Positions 11,201-19,578 of a stretch of 64,000 nt of DNA are shown here, piece by piece. Each line of letters opens with the position of its first letter. The first letter of the stretch is position 1. Source of the stretch: Closterium sp. Naga37s-1 (taxonomy: Eukaryota > Streptophyta > Zygnematophyceae > Desmidiales > Closteriaceae); NCBI GenBank assembly GCA_947471745.1, contig CANJKZ010000172.1, positions 2,970,501 through 3,034,500 on the forward strand. The letters run 5' to 3'. The notes under the pieces were generated by a model. It saw only the letters and a list, made by a program, of their open reading frames with translations. It had not been told where the DNA came from and did not search any database. The position numbers and the translations under genes were made by a program.

Positions 11201-12819
11201 TACTGCTTACCCCTGAGGGAGACCCGGATGCACTTGACATCCCGACTCCGCGCTCTTACGCGGAGGCGATAGAGGGTCCCTACTCCTCTCAGTGGCAGGC
11301 AGCTATGGACGCAGAGATGGCTTCCTGGAAGTCCACAGGCACCTATGTTGACGCTGTTCCCCCTCCTGGGGCGAAAATCGTCAGTGGCATGTGTATTTTC
11401 AGGGTGAAGCGACCGCCGGGTTCTCCGCCTGTCTTCAAGGCGCGTTACGTGGCTCGTGGCTTCAGTCAGCGGCAGGGAGTTGACTACTTTCAGACCTTCT
11501 CTCCCACCCCGAAGATGACCACTCTTCGGGTACTGCTGCACGTAGCTGCTCACCGTGACTACGAGCTACACTCTCTTGACTTCAGCACTGCTTTCTTGCA
11601 GGGCAGCCTGCACGAGGAGATCTGGCTGCGTCGCCCACCTGGCTTCACTGGGTCTTTTCCTCCTGGCACCCAGTGGAGCCTACGGCGGCCAGTCTACGGT
11701 CTCCGCCAGGCACCGCGTGAGTGGCACGACACACTGAGGACTACACTTGCGGCTCTTGGGTTTGCTCCCTCTACTGCCGACCCGTCGCTGTTTCTGCGCA
11801 CCGACACTTCTTTGCCGCCGTTCTACATCCTCGTGTACGTCGACGACTTGGTCTTTGCCACAGCTGACACTGCAGGACTAGCCCACGTGAAGTCCGAGCT
11901 GCAGAAGAGACACACGTGCACTGACCTGGGTGAACTGCGCAGCTACCTTGGCTTGCAGATCACTCGGGACAGAGCACGCCGCACCATTACCCTGACTCAG
12001 TCACACATGGTGCAGCAGGTCCTTCAGCGCTTCGGCTTCACGTACTCCTCGCCTCAGGCCACTCCTCTGCCTACTCGCCACTCGCTCTCAGCTCTGCCTT
12101 CGGATGAGTCCGTAGAGTCGAGTGGCCCGTACCCAGAGCTTGTTGGCTGCCTCATGTACCTGATGACCTGCACACGACCTGACCTTGCATACCCTCTTAG
12201 CATTCTTGCACGCTATGTTGCTCCTGGGAGACACAGACCGGAGCACATGGCTGCAGCGAAGAGGGTGTTGCGCTACTTGTGCAGTACGTCGGGCATGGGG
12301 CTGGTGCTTGGAGGGCAGAGTCCAGTGGTCCTTACTGGGCACGCAGACGCTTCTTGGGCTGACGACCAGGCTACGCAGCGGTCGTCACAGGGTTACACCT
12401 TCAGCCTTGGTTCCGGCTCTGTTTCGTGGCGAGCTACTCGCTCGTCTTCTGTTCTCGGCTCCAGTTGTGAGGCTGAGATCTACGCAGGAGCCATGGCTGC
12501 ACAGGAGCTTCGCTGGCTCACCTACCTGCTGACTGACCTCGGAGAGTTGCCTCGTTCTCCTCCAGTGCTGTACGTAGACAACAAGGCCATGCTGGCCTTG
12601 TGTCGGGAGCAGCGACTGGAGCACAGAACGAAGCACATTGCTCTCCGCTACTTTCTTGCTCGTGAGCTGCAGCAGCGTGGTCAGCTGCGTCTTGCGTACG
12701 TGGCCTCTGAGGCCAACACTGCTGATATCTTCACCAAGGCGCTTGCGCCTTGTGACCATCAGCGCTTCTGTACTCAGCTGGGCCTTGTGCCTACCTTGCC
12801 TCACTTGCTCACCTCTTGA
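8266..12819 (+). CDS. Copia A Pol polyprotein (protease-integrase-RT-RNase H)
   Basis: A single frame of 1517 codons. In order: protease with LDSGASRSFF (about residues 71-80); GAG-pre-integrase LLWHHRLGHPS; integrase core with HMDVWG, LHSDRGGEF and QQNGIAEH as the DDE triad; a long Gly/Ala/Pro hinge; RT starting near WQAAMDAEM with YVDDLVFA; RNase H with GHADASWADD, SCEAEIYAGAMAAQELRW and YVDNKAMLAL; and the family C-terminus DIFTKALAPCDHQRF. No internal stop is seen, so this is the best-kept pol in the window. It overlaps gag by 13 bases in another frame. Because C is continuous here, the overlap looks like a deletion scar rather than a frameshift site. The true start is unknown. Confidence 0.93.
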   Translation: MYTVTISDEGDCYRCFPPDPGIETAALGTGEAAALGASEAAALGASAPLGAGESALSGSASASASHTFTLDSGASRSFFRDRTTLTPLGRPVAVSLADPSGGPVLAHFSTVLPCPAAPSGTLSGLYLPSFSTNLVSGADLQDAGVHQFTPASQRVTHCTDARTGRHLATFTRRPGSSLYTLTTASPPVPASGQVAASGQVFAAASRSGPESAPCLCRLLSHETLLWHHRLGHPSLLRLRSMASRVLVSGLPRSLPPLPPGPGPTCVPCVEGRQRATPHSSQFPPTEAPLQTLHMDVWGPARVRGQGHERYFLLVVDDYSRYTTVFPLRSKGDVTEVLIDWIRAARLQLRRSFGSDFPVLRLHSDRGGEFSSGLLRAYCRARGIRQTFTLPDSPQQNGIAEHRIGMVMDVARTSMMHAAAPHFLWPFAVRYAAHQINLQPRVSMPETSPALLWTGKVGDASAFRVWGSRAFVRDLSADKLSPRAAPCVFLGFPPDAPGWQFYHPTSRRVLSSQDVTFDESVPYYRLFPYRTPSLPPPPLFLVPGPPPVDPLPPQGPAPSGVSQVDAVEPVEVAGDSGAAAGAEPGGADSGGAERVGATPGGAEPGGAESGGAESGGTTTGGAEPGGTTPGGAEPGGATPGGAVPGGSPGAPSRREPLSPQELREWFARRWRRAAGAGGAAGTGGSVAAEGAGATGPGGARTGSTGAAGPAGTSGAGVAAGVGAEATAVGPGGGPAGGTTGAAGGSGAGAATGAGAVPPVSGVAARPRPYFVPLLQQVLGLPPSTGPPPPLECPQPVPSQLQLQPASPLPAPSPYTGPTGGLAERREPASRPASSVRAARTSGRGSRQRPPPVPGTHRMSLRPSTAPLRAPLPSPLESSLPALADPESDSLRAASPTVTRLLATVVTDPSFESTAASALVAELVDFAARCRLDYVASLVAESESVCPPSVGGECALGTDVLEDRQEEFQCLAAASPHLVSVLLTPEGDPDALDIPTPRSYAEAIEGPYSSQWQAAMDAEMASWKSTGTYVDAVPPPGAKIVSGMCIFRVKRPPGSPPVFKARYVARGFSQRQGVDYFQTFSPTPKMTTLRVLLHVAAHRDYELHSLDFSTAFLQGSLHEEIWLRRPPGFTGSFPPGTQWSLRRPVYGLRQAPREWHDTLRTTLAALGFAPSTADPSLFLRTDTSLPPFYILVYVDDLVFATADTAGLAHVKSELQKRHTCTDLGELRSYLGLQITRDRARRTITLTQSHMVQQVLQRFGFTYSSPQATPLPTRHSLSALPSDESVESSGPYPELVGCLMYLMTCTRPDLAYPLSILARYVAPGRHRPEHMAAAKRVLRYLCSTSGMGLVLGGQSPVVLTGHADASWADDQATQRSSQGYTFSLGSGSVSWRATRSSSVLGSSCEAEIYAGAMAAQELRWLTYLLTDLGELPRSPPVLYVDNKAMLALCREQRLEHRTKHIALRYFLARELQQRGQLRLAYVASEANTADIFTKALAPCDHQRFCTQLGLVPTLPHLLTS
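10003..10200 (+). repeat. 15-bp tandem repeats in the integrase-RT hinge
   Basis: About 13 copies of a 15-base unit (gctgagcctgggggt and variants) encoding Gly-Gly-Ala-Glu-Pro-type pentapeptides. The orthologous hinge of copia C (36440-36650, minus) has a similar array with different units, so this linker varies in length between copies. Confidence 0.85.
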
Positions 12820-13034
12820 CCTTGCTTGTACTGTTACATATATATATACCTGCTCTTGCTTGTCTAGCCTTTTTTTTTATATATATGTACTCCTGCATGT
12901 GAACTGGCCTTGTGGCCTTGAACTTGTGCTCGGAATGTGTGGTGACTTTGTGATCCACCCTGAGCTTGCTTTGCTTTGCTTTGCTTGACTGGTCTTGTGA
13001 CCCCTTGTTCTCCCCCACTTTGCCTATGGGGGTG

Positions 13035-13159
13035 TGTCAGAGTTATATGACATAGCTACTGTAGGCTATAGTGGGGCAGTCCATAAGGGGTACAGCCCAA
13101 TTAGGGTTAGTACTTGTACCCAATTCATTCATAGTTCATTCATCCCTTGTTTCTTCTCA
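13035..13159 (+). repeat. 3' LTR of copia A
   Basis: 125 bases, tgtcag...cttctca, preceded by tatgggggtg (polypurine-rich) and followed by the target duplication gaacg. Confidence 0.92.
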
Positions 13160-13164
13160 GAACG

Positions 13165-13558
13165 GTGTTTTTTGGAGGGGTGCGCTTATAATTAAGTCGA
13201 TTTTATAAGCGCATGCGCCTGTAATAAGGGAAAAATAAAATTCACTTTTAAACATACCAAAGTGAAGCCCTCAATAAGGCGTATTCAACCGACCATGCAA
13301 CAAGTGGGATCGTGCATGGTTTTTAGACAAAAACAGCAGCGGTTCGGTTTCCCACTGCACAGTTTTGTCTATAACCATCAAACGTGACAGCAATGAGGGG
13401 GGTGTTGCCGTGCGGCCCAATCACAGCGGCATGCGCTGCGTGGCATGTGCAATTCTTCCAAACCCTCTCAAAGGGTGGGAAAGATTCCCTGCCAGCGCAG
13501 CGTTTGTGCTGCCATGCAGGGTCCTCTACGGGGGTAGGCGGGGGTTTCCCGCCAGTCA
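13165..13558. other. T1 left arm, non-coding
   Basis: Continues the T1 terminal repeat (ggggtgcgcttataatt, ataagcgcatgcgcc) to about 13240, then unique-looking sequence. No supported gene. Confidence 0.5.
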
Positions 13559-14212
13559 TTGACGAGGACCCTGAGGCGCCAACCTTACGGGGTCCCCTTC
13601 GTTGCCCATTTGTGCACCATCATTCTCATTTTTTCTCATTCTGTTTCCAGTCTAGGCCGCCTGGCTGGCAAAGCCATGGTGGAATTCGGCGGGACTCACT
13701 TCCTCTTCAAGAAAAAACCACACCGCCCGTGGCGTCTTACCGATGACGGGTGGTATACACGTGAGCCACCCGCGCCTCCAGTGGCACCTGAACCCCCTGC
13801 ACCCCCTGCTCTTCCTGTTCCTCCTGCACCTCCTGCTCTACCAGCTCCTCCCGCTCCTCCGAATCCGCCAGATTCTTGTACGGCAAGTGCTCACCAACGG
13901 CCCGTGCTCCAGCTGTATTTACCAGCCACGTTCGACGAGTGGCTGGCTGAAGCGGACACACCCAAGGCCCCCGCTCCCTTCCGCGTGGTGCAGGGAACAT
14001 CAAGAAACCACCTCCGGAGGTGGTGCTCAAGTGGATCTCTCGGGCGTGGAAGGCTGTGCCCGCCGACCTGATTAAGAAAGCCTTCCTCACGTGCGGCATC
14101 AGCAATGCCCTTGACGGGAGCGAAGACCGTCTGGTGATGGTGCATCGCAGAGGCCAGATGTTTCACGAGGTAGAGGTAGACGACGACATCCAAGCAGACG
14201 GGTTCTGGGGCA
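13559..14212 (+). pseudogene. T1 transposase remnant (N-terminal Pro-rich part fused to C-terminal exon)
   Basis: From about 13650 (after a ttttcag-like acceptor) the frame encodes GGTHFLFKKKPHRPW, a Pro-rich stretch and ATFDEWLAEADTPKAPAP, matching T2 (61450-61200, minus). It then jumps directly to the sequence that in T2 forms the last exon (NIKKPPPEVVLKWISRAWK), in another frame. The helix-turn-helix and the whole DDE core are missing. The last exon continues to 14212 (DDDIQADGFWG), is cut by gypsy G1, and resumes at 21198-21239 with the Glu-rich C-terminus. Confidence 0.8.
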
Positions 14213-14848
14213 TGTCGCGGTATTATGCAGACCATGGAGGGCAACATAATGTCGAGACAGCGAGTATGGCGTCAGGCATCAACATGGGCTTGCCACGACA
14301 AGAGTCTTATTGGAGCAGCTGTAAGCGGATCAAAATGGCACCGGGCAAACGGGCTGCGGTGTATATATTTGTACCATAGCGAGGATGGAGCTCTTGTATG
14401 CGAATGCTGGGAGGGGTGTGAAGGGTTTGCATGTTTCTTTTGTATGAATGCTGTTCTGTGTTGTGGCAGGGCGAGTGCTGCTAACGCGGATATGAGCAGC
14501 ACGGTCGACAGGTGGCAAGGGCTGCAAGTGCACATGCGAGCCAATTGGGCAGCTGGCACATTTTTTGTGCCAAGCCACATGCAGCTCCAAACCGCCAGCG
14601 GCTTGTACATACGACTCGGGACACCTGAGCCTCGTCCAGTGTGATGTTTGTTTGTCGTTTCTGCTGAAGCGCTAGGCTAGGGCAGTGGATCACATCTTGT
14701 ACATAGAGCTGTTGAAACCCTAGTGCTAGGTGCTTCGTCGTATGTTTCCTGTTTTTCTTAATGTAATCCTGTTAAACCAACACGGGAAGAGTCAAGAGTA
14801 GCAGGAGCCATCTAGTCGGCCTTGATGGGTTAGTGAGGTTTTCCGACA
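14213..14848 (+). repeat. 5' LTR-like leader of G1
   Basis: Starts TGTC at the insertion border and ends ttttccgaca just before the putative primer site, giving the TGTC...GACA ends expected of an LTR. I could not find a matching copy at the 3' side, where only the last nine or so bases (tttccgaca) recur. ORFs here look random. If the self-priming model is right, the transcript would begin at about 14733. Confidence 0.55.
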
Positions 14849-14858
14849 TACGACGAAG
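14733..14858 (+). promoter_or_regulatory. 13-bp inverted repeat, candidate self-priming structure of G1
   Basis: cttcgtcgtatgt (14733-14745) is the exact reverse complement of acatacgacgaag (14846-14858). The second arm overlaps the end of the LTR-like leader and occupies the primer-binding position, 33 bases before the gag ATG. No tRNA-type primer site is present. In the fission-yeast gypsy element Tf1, the RNA 5' end folds onto the primer site and primes cDNA; this arrangement would fit that. G2 has the same structure with a different sequence. Confidence 0.65.
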
Positions 14859-14891
14859 AAAATCTCACCACCAATTGAGACGCGGCGGTGT

Positions 14892-16211
14892 ATGCAGCTA
14901 CGATCTGGAAGACGCTACGAATTGCCGCCGGACGCGCCAGTGATGGCAACTCCAGGATGGCGAGCGGGAGACGCGGTAGGAGAGAACGCCGAAACGCAAG
15001 CGGGCGTATCCGGAGGCGCGCCGGCAAGAGAGGCGTACACGGCACCGCATCGGAGGCACAGCATGGGTGACCTGCCGGCCGGGGGTCTCGACGCAAGGCA
15101 GAGCGCGACCGGGAGGCCTCTCGCGGAAGTGGGCGAGACCGTTGAGCCGTCGCGAAGCGGAGTTGGCGCAGAAAGCACGACCACGGACAGCGAGCTGCTT
15201 TGGCAGACCAGGAGACTCAGCCTGTCGGAGCATCACAACACCGAAGTGACGCGCCCGCCCGTGCGATACGCGGCGCTACCAAAGATTGAGGTGCCGGAAC
15301 GCTTTGCGTGCACTCCGGGCGTAGGGAGCAGCTTAAAGAACTACATGATGCAGATCCGCAACGCGCAGTATCGCTGGATGAAGGATGGGCTGGAGCCCGA
15401 GGATTTCTTCCGAGGACTCTCAAACACGGTCACGGGGGAGGCAGAGACGGCATACGGCATGGAATTGGAGCGCATGCTAAGCGAGTCAGTACTGGCGGCC
15501 GGGGTCACATGGGAAGTGGTGACGCAGTTCTTCGCGACGCTTCGCCGACACTTCCCAGTACAGACGCCTGAGCGGATAAGAGAGTTCGCGTCGTTCCAGA
15601 AGAAGCCAGGAGAGTCCATGTTGGCGACCTATGGCCGGCTGCGGGAGTTAGCCGCGGACATGGAGTGCCGCGACGAGTGGAGGCTCGTGACGAAGTTCCT
15701 CAACAGCCTGGACGACAGGGTGGCGAGCGAAGTACGGGGTAGGGTCTTCGAGATGGGACCGGCGGCGACATTGGAACACGCGTACGAGCTGGCCAAGAAG
15801 CAAGAGATGGGTCTGCGGCTATACAAGATGGAGAAAGGAGGGATGCAACCAGAAGAGCGGCGCAGGCCCGCGTGGAGTGCCGTCTCGACGGGGGAGGCTT
15901 CGGGCAGGAGGATGGGGCGCGAGACAGAGACGCGCAAGTGTCACCGATGTGGCCAGGAGGGGCACCTGTAGAGGGATTGCAGCAGGCCACCGAGGTGCGA
16001 TCACTGCCAAGAGGAGGGACACCTCCGCCGAGAATGCCCGGAGATCCCCAGCTGCGGGAACTGTGGGAGACGCGGACATCGCTCGCAGGATTTCTACAGT
16101 CGCCGGCCCGGCTCGGCGGGACCACGGAGCAAAGAAGATCTGGAGAGTTAGCTGCAGCAGCTGCAGGCGAGGATTCGGGAGCTGGAGGGCGGTGCACGGA
16201 GAGAGCCGGCC
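14892..16211 (+). CDS. G1 Gag with three CCHC zinc knuckles (two in-frame TAG)
   Basis: Starts MQLRSGRRYE, parallel to MPTRSGLEFA in G2. The capsid-like region (about residues 140-290) includes LKNYMMQI, EDFFRGLSNT and FQKKPGESMLATYGRL, matching G2. The first zinc knuckle (CHRCGQEGHL) is cut by TAG at 15969. The same frame continues with a second knuckle CDHCQEEGHLRREC and a third whose last Cys is Phe, then meets another TAG near 16150, and joins the protease frame without a shift. At both stop positions G2 has an open frame, so they are mutations. Gag would coat the RNA in the particle. Confidence 0.85.
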
Positions 16212-19200
16212 ATGCTAGCAAAAGAAGAGGAGGGAGAAGGGAGTGAAGCCGAGTTCGTGCTGATGGTGCTAGCACCGCGTCAGCGGGAGGAGATCCGGCT
16301 CCGCAGCGACCAGCGAGGACGCGCAGACAGGCCAGATCGCGCCATACGGAGGTTCCGTGGATACGCGGCAGAACCAGAGCAGGAGATGACGTCTGAACGA
16401 CATCCAAAGGAGAGGATGGTGTGTCAGCCGTCGGTCCTGACCATAGAGAAGGGAGGCATCACGGTGGGAGGACTGGCAGTGGTGCAAGCCATCATTGACA
16501 CAGGGGCACATCACATCCTGCTGGGGAAGGACTTGGCCCAAAGGCTCGAGCTGGACCAACCGAACATGCTCATAACGCGAGGCATCTTGGTGATGACGGC
16601 GGAAGGCGAGGAGCCAAAGTGGATGCCATGCACCCGCATGCCAGTGGAGGTGATCCTACGGCCGGGGACGAAGGACGAATGCCGGATCCGGATGCGCTGC
16701 GGAATCTCGCCCTCAGAGGACTACGATCTGCTCATTGGCATGGAGCTGCTGTATTGCATCGGCGCCACCATCTGCACGTGGCAGGAGAAAGTGTTGTACC
16801 GCGCGCAGTACTGGCGAGATGACGGTCCGGTGGGCACGCTGGCGGTGCACTTCGTAAAAAGAGAGCCACGAGGAGCCTTCCAGGCCCGCATGACAGAGGT
16901 GGATGAGCAGCTGGAGGATTGGTCCTGGAGGCAGTACGTGCTGGAGCAGGAGACTAGGAGGGCGGAGGAAGAAAATGCAGAGAGGCCCCTCGCTCTGCCT
17001 CCAAGGGTGACGGATCTGGAAAAGCTGCAGAAGCCCCTTACCATCGTGGAATTGTTCGGAGGCATCGGAACTGGACTGGCGGCGGCGCTCAAAGCAGGGT
17101 GCAAAGTGAAGAAGAGGGTGCTGGTGGAACTCGACCCAGTGGTGAGGCGCATGGCCATGCACCATGCGAAGAAGCTGAGAGGAGTCTACCCTACGCAAAT
17201 GATGGCAGGAGTGGAGGCGGAAGCCGAGGAAGACATGATACACGATATCAGAGAGGTGGCGCTGGAAGATGTAAAACGATGGGGGACGGTGGACCTCCTA
17301 GTGGCGGGTTGGGAGTGCCGAGGGGTCTCGAGGGCCGGAAAGGGCAAGGGGCTGGAAGACCCCAGGTCGACCTTGTTTCTGGAGCTGCTGCGGGTGATGA
17401 AGCTCATCTATCAGCAGCACGGAGAGTACCTCTACATCCTGGAGAATCGCGACTTCACCACGGATTGCAGGGAGCCGGTCCGGCGGATGCAGGAAGTGGT
17501 GGCGGCGGCGTTGGGACCGGGAGTGGCTTGGGACGCGGTCCAACAAGGAGCCTACTCGCACAGGGTGAGGCGCTACTGGCAGAACGGAGTGTCAGAGGGG
17601 AAGCTGAGGTGGGAGCTCATACAAACCGAGAGGCCAGTGCCGCGCCCGCTGAAAGACATCCTGGAACCTCACCGTCAGGCAGCCCCCGTGCTCAAGCCGG
17701 ACCATCCGAGTCAGTTCCAGTGCAACGAGCCAGGGCTACCCCGCGAGGCATGGCCCACCCTGGTGGCACGACCAGAGGCACATGGATTCATCTGGAGCGA
17801 AGGCCTGCCAGGGCCCGGGATGGTGTATGACCGTGTGAAGGACCTGTGGGAAGAACCTACGGCGAGGGAGCGTGAGCTGGCAATGGGCTTCCTCCCGGAC
17901 GCAACAGCAGCCGCAGGGGTGGGAGAGACGCCGAGGCGCGAAGCCCTGGGAAGAGCAATGGACGCGGAGGCGATGCACTGGCTGGTGCATGTGATTCAGC
18001 TACACCTGGCAGTCAAGCAGCTGGAGATGGAAGCAAAAATGGGGGGTCCAGGAGACGACACAGAAGAGAAGGTGGGCGCCAGCCAGCGCAGGGCAGAACA
18101 GATCTTGCTGGAACTTCAGGTGGAGGGACAACAGCAACGAGAGAGGGGGTGGGCTCTCATGGCGGCAGACGCGACGAGTGCCGAAGGAGCCGGCGTGGGA
18201 GAAAGCTGGATTGAACCACCAGGAGAAGAGGAGCAGCCAGAAATGGTGGGGGAAACAGCGACCGGCAGGACGCAAGCTGAGGCGCCAGAGGCAGCCAGAG
18301 AGGAAGTGGGGCAGGAGTCAGGACACGGCCCCATCCCAGCCGAGGCACCAGTGGCACGGCAGGTGGAGCAAGAGGTACATTGGGAAGTGGGCGAAGGCCT
18401 GCCAGGAGAGCTAAGGGAGCAGATGTGGGTAGTGCTGAAGGAAAACAGACAGGCGTTCGCCTTCACCCTACTCGAGTTGGGCAAGTACACGGGAGGAGAA
18501 ATGGAGATAAGGCTGACTGAGGAGATACTAGTGTACCAACGCAAGCGGAGAATGAGCCCGGGGGATTTGGAGGTCTGCATGGAGAAGTGTCGTGAGTTGC
18601 TGGAAGCAGGCCTCATCAGGCCCTCAGAGTCCGAGTATGCAGCCACAACCGTGGTAGCAGCAAGGAAGGAACTCACCGGGGGAATCCTGTCGCGCCAGAT
18701 GTGTGGAGACTATCGGGACCTCAACAAGCTGACCGTGGCCAACCGTTACCCCATGCCGACACCAGAGGAGATCTTTGACAAGCTGCAGGGGGCATTAGTG
18801 TTCAGTACGCTTGATCTTCGCCAGGGCTTTAATCAGATCCGCATCAGGGAGACGGACGTGAAGAAGACCGCATTTCATGGGCCAGATGGGCTGTATGAAT
18901 GGCTCTTCATGCCCTTTGGGCAGAAGAACGCCTCGGCAGTCTTCCAGAAGGCCATGGACCGGGTGCTGAGGAATCTGCAGCACTGTGCGGCCTGCTATAT
19001 CGACGACGTGGTGGTGTACAGCGCGTCCGCGGAACAGCACGTGAAGGACGTGAAGCAGGTGCTGGAGGCGATTAGAGCAGCGGGGTTGACCTGCCATCCC
19101 AAGAAGTGCAGGTTCGGTACACTGACAGTGCAATACCTCGGGTTTGAGGTGTGTGGAGGGCAAATGACGATTCAGCAGGCAAAGGTGGCAGTGCTGGACA

Positions 19201-19529
19201 AGCTAGCAATGCCCGAGAGTCGGACAGCGCTCAGGGCCATCCTGGGCTTTCTAAACTACTACCGTAAATTCGTGCCCAACTTCAGCAAGAGGGCAGCCTA
19301 CCTGAATCAGCTCTTAAGGGAAGATGTGGCGTGGAAGTGGGGAGCAATGGAGCAGGGGGCACTACAGGACCTGCTGGATGCAGTAAAGTCAGGACCAGTG
19401 CTCCTGCTGCCGAAGCCAGAAGGCAGGTTCACGCTCTATTCGGACTGGAGCAGCGCAGGCATGGGGGCAGTGCTCTGCCAGCAAGGGGAGGAGGGAGAAA
19501 GGGTGGTGGCGTTCGCCAGCCGCAGCTGA
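16212..19529 (+). CDS. G1 protease - C5 DNA methyltransferase - reverse transcriptase - RNase H (N part)
   Basis: A frame of 1105 codons. Protease: AIIDTGAHHILLG (about residues 93-105). Methyltransferase at about 17030-18010: motif I IVELFGGIGTGLAA; motif IV AGWECRGVSRAG, with the catalytic Cys but Glu where nearly all C5 enzymes have Pro; motif VI ENR; motif VIII SHRVRRYWQN; C-terminal RERELAMGF and ALGRAMDAEAMHWLV. The motif VIII and C-terminal spacing resemble DNMT3. After an acidic linker comes RT: CGDYRDLNKLTV, FSTLDLRQGFNQI, YIDDVVVYSA; then RNase H VLYSDWSSAGMGAVL. The frame stops at 19529 through a deletion of about 10 bases relative to G2 (FASRS then stop). The enzyme would methylate cytosine in DNA, perhaps its own cDNA. 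Confidence 0.92.
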   Translation: MLAKEEEGEGSEAEFVLMVLAPRQREEIRLRSDQRGRADRPDRAIRRFRGYAAEPEQEMTSERHPKERMVCQPSVLTIEKGGITVGGLAVVQAIIDTGAHHILLGKDLAQRLELDQPNMLITRGILVMTAEGEEPKWMPCTRMPVEVILRPGTKDECRIRMRCGISPSEDYDLLIGMELLYCIGATICTWQEKVLYRAQYWRDDGPVGTLAVHFVKREPRGAFQARMTEVDEQLEDWSWRQYVLEQETRRAEEENAERPLALPPRVTDLEKLQKPLTIVELFGGIGTGLAAALKAGCKVKKRVLVELDPVVRRMAMHHAKKLRGVYPTQMMAGVEAEAEEDMIHDIREVALEDVKRWGTVDLLVAGWECRGVSRAGKGKGLEDPRSTLFLELLRVMKLIYQQHGEYLYILENRDFTTDCREPVRRMQEVVAAALGPGVAWDAVQQGAYSHRVRRYWQNGVSEGKLRWELIQTERPVPRPLKDILEPHRQAAPVLKPDHPSQFQCNEPGLPREAWPTLVARPEAHGFIWSEGLPGPGMVYDRVKDLWEEPTARERELAMGFLPDATAAAGVGETPRREALGRAMDAEAMHWLVHVIQLHLAVKQLEMEAKMGGPGDDTEEKVGASQRRAEQILLELQVEGQQQRERGWALMAADATSAEGAGVGESWIEPPGEEEQPEMVGETATGRTQAEAPEAAREEVGQESGHGPIPAEAPVARQVEQEVHWEVGEGLPGELREQMWVVLKENRQAFAFTLLELGKYTGGEMEIRLTEEILVYQRKRRMSPGDLEVCMEKCRELLEAGLIRPSESEYAATTVVAARKELTGGILSRQMCGDYRDLNKLTVANRYPMPTPEEIFDKLQGALVFSTLDLRQGFNQIRIRETDVKKTAFHGPDGLYEWLFMPFGQKNASAVFQKAMDRVLRNLQHCAACYIDDVVVYSASAEQHVKDVKQVLEAIRAAGLTCHPKKCRFGTLTVQYLGFEVCGGQMTIQQAKVAVLDKLAMPESRTALRAILGFLNYYRKFVPNFSKRAAYLNQLLREDVAWKWGAMEQGALQDLLDAVKSGPVLLLPKPEGRFTLYSDWSSAGMGAVLCQQGEEGERVVAFASRS

Positions 19530-19578
19530 AGCAAACTACAGCTCATACGAGGGTGAGGGGCTAGCGGCGGTATGGGCA

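Larger units (their letters stand above)
6153..13159 (+). mobile_element. Ty1/copia retrotransposon A, both LTRs and TSD present
   Basis: LTRs at 6153-6281 and 13035-13159, 5-bp target duplication gaacg at 6148-6152 and 13160-13164. It has a tRNA-Met-type primer site directly after the 5' LTR, a GC-rich leader of about 1 kb, gag, pol and a G-rich polypurine stretch just before the 3' LTR. Domain order protease-integrase-RT-RNase H is that of Ty1/copia. It landed inside the left terminal repeat of T1. Unlike element C, its gag-pol border is deleted and out of frame, so it is probably not autonomous now. Confidence 0.93.

Noticed and set aside
15969..16152. Programmed TAG readthrough between Gag and Pol in G1
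   Set aside because: Gag and Pol share a frame, but the two stops lie inside and after the zinc knuckles, and G2 is open there while having its own TAG at another place (33603). Unshared stops point to mutation.
16980..18010. Bacterial restriction-modification enzyme or contamination
   Set aside because: The methyltransferase is in frame inside a retroelement polyprotein, occurs in two diverged copies, has no restriction partner and resembles eukaryotic DNMT3 in its C-terminus.
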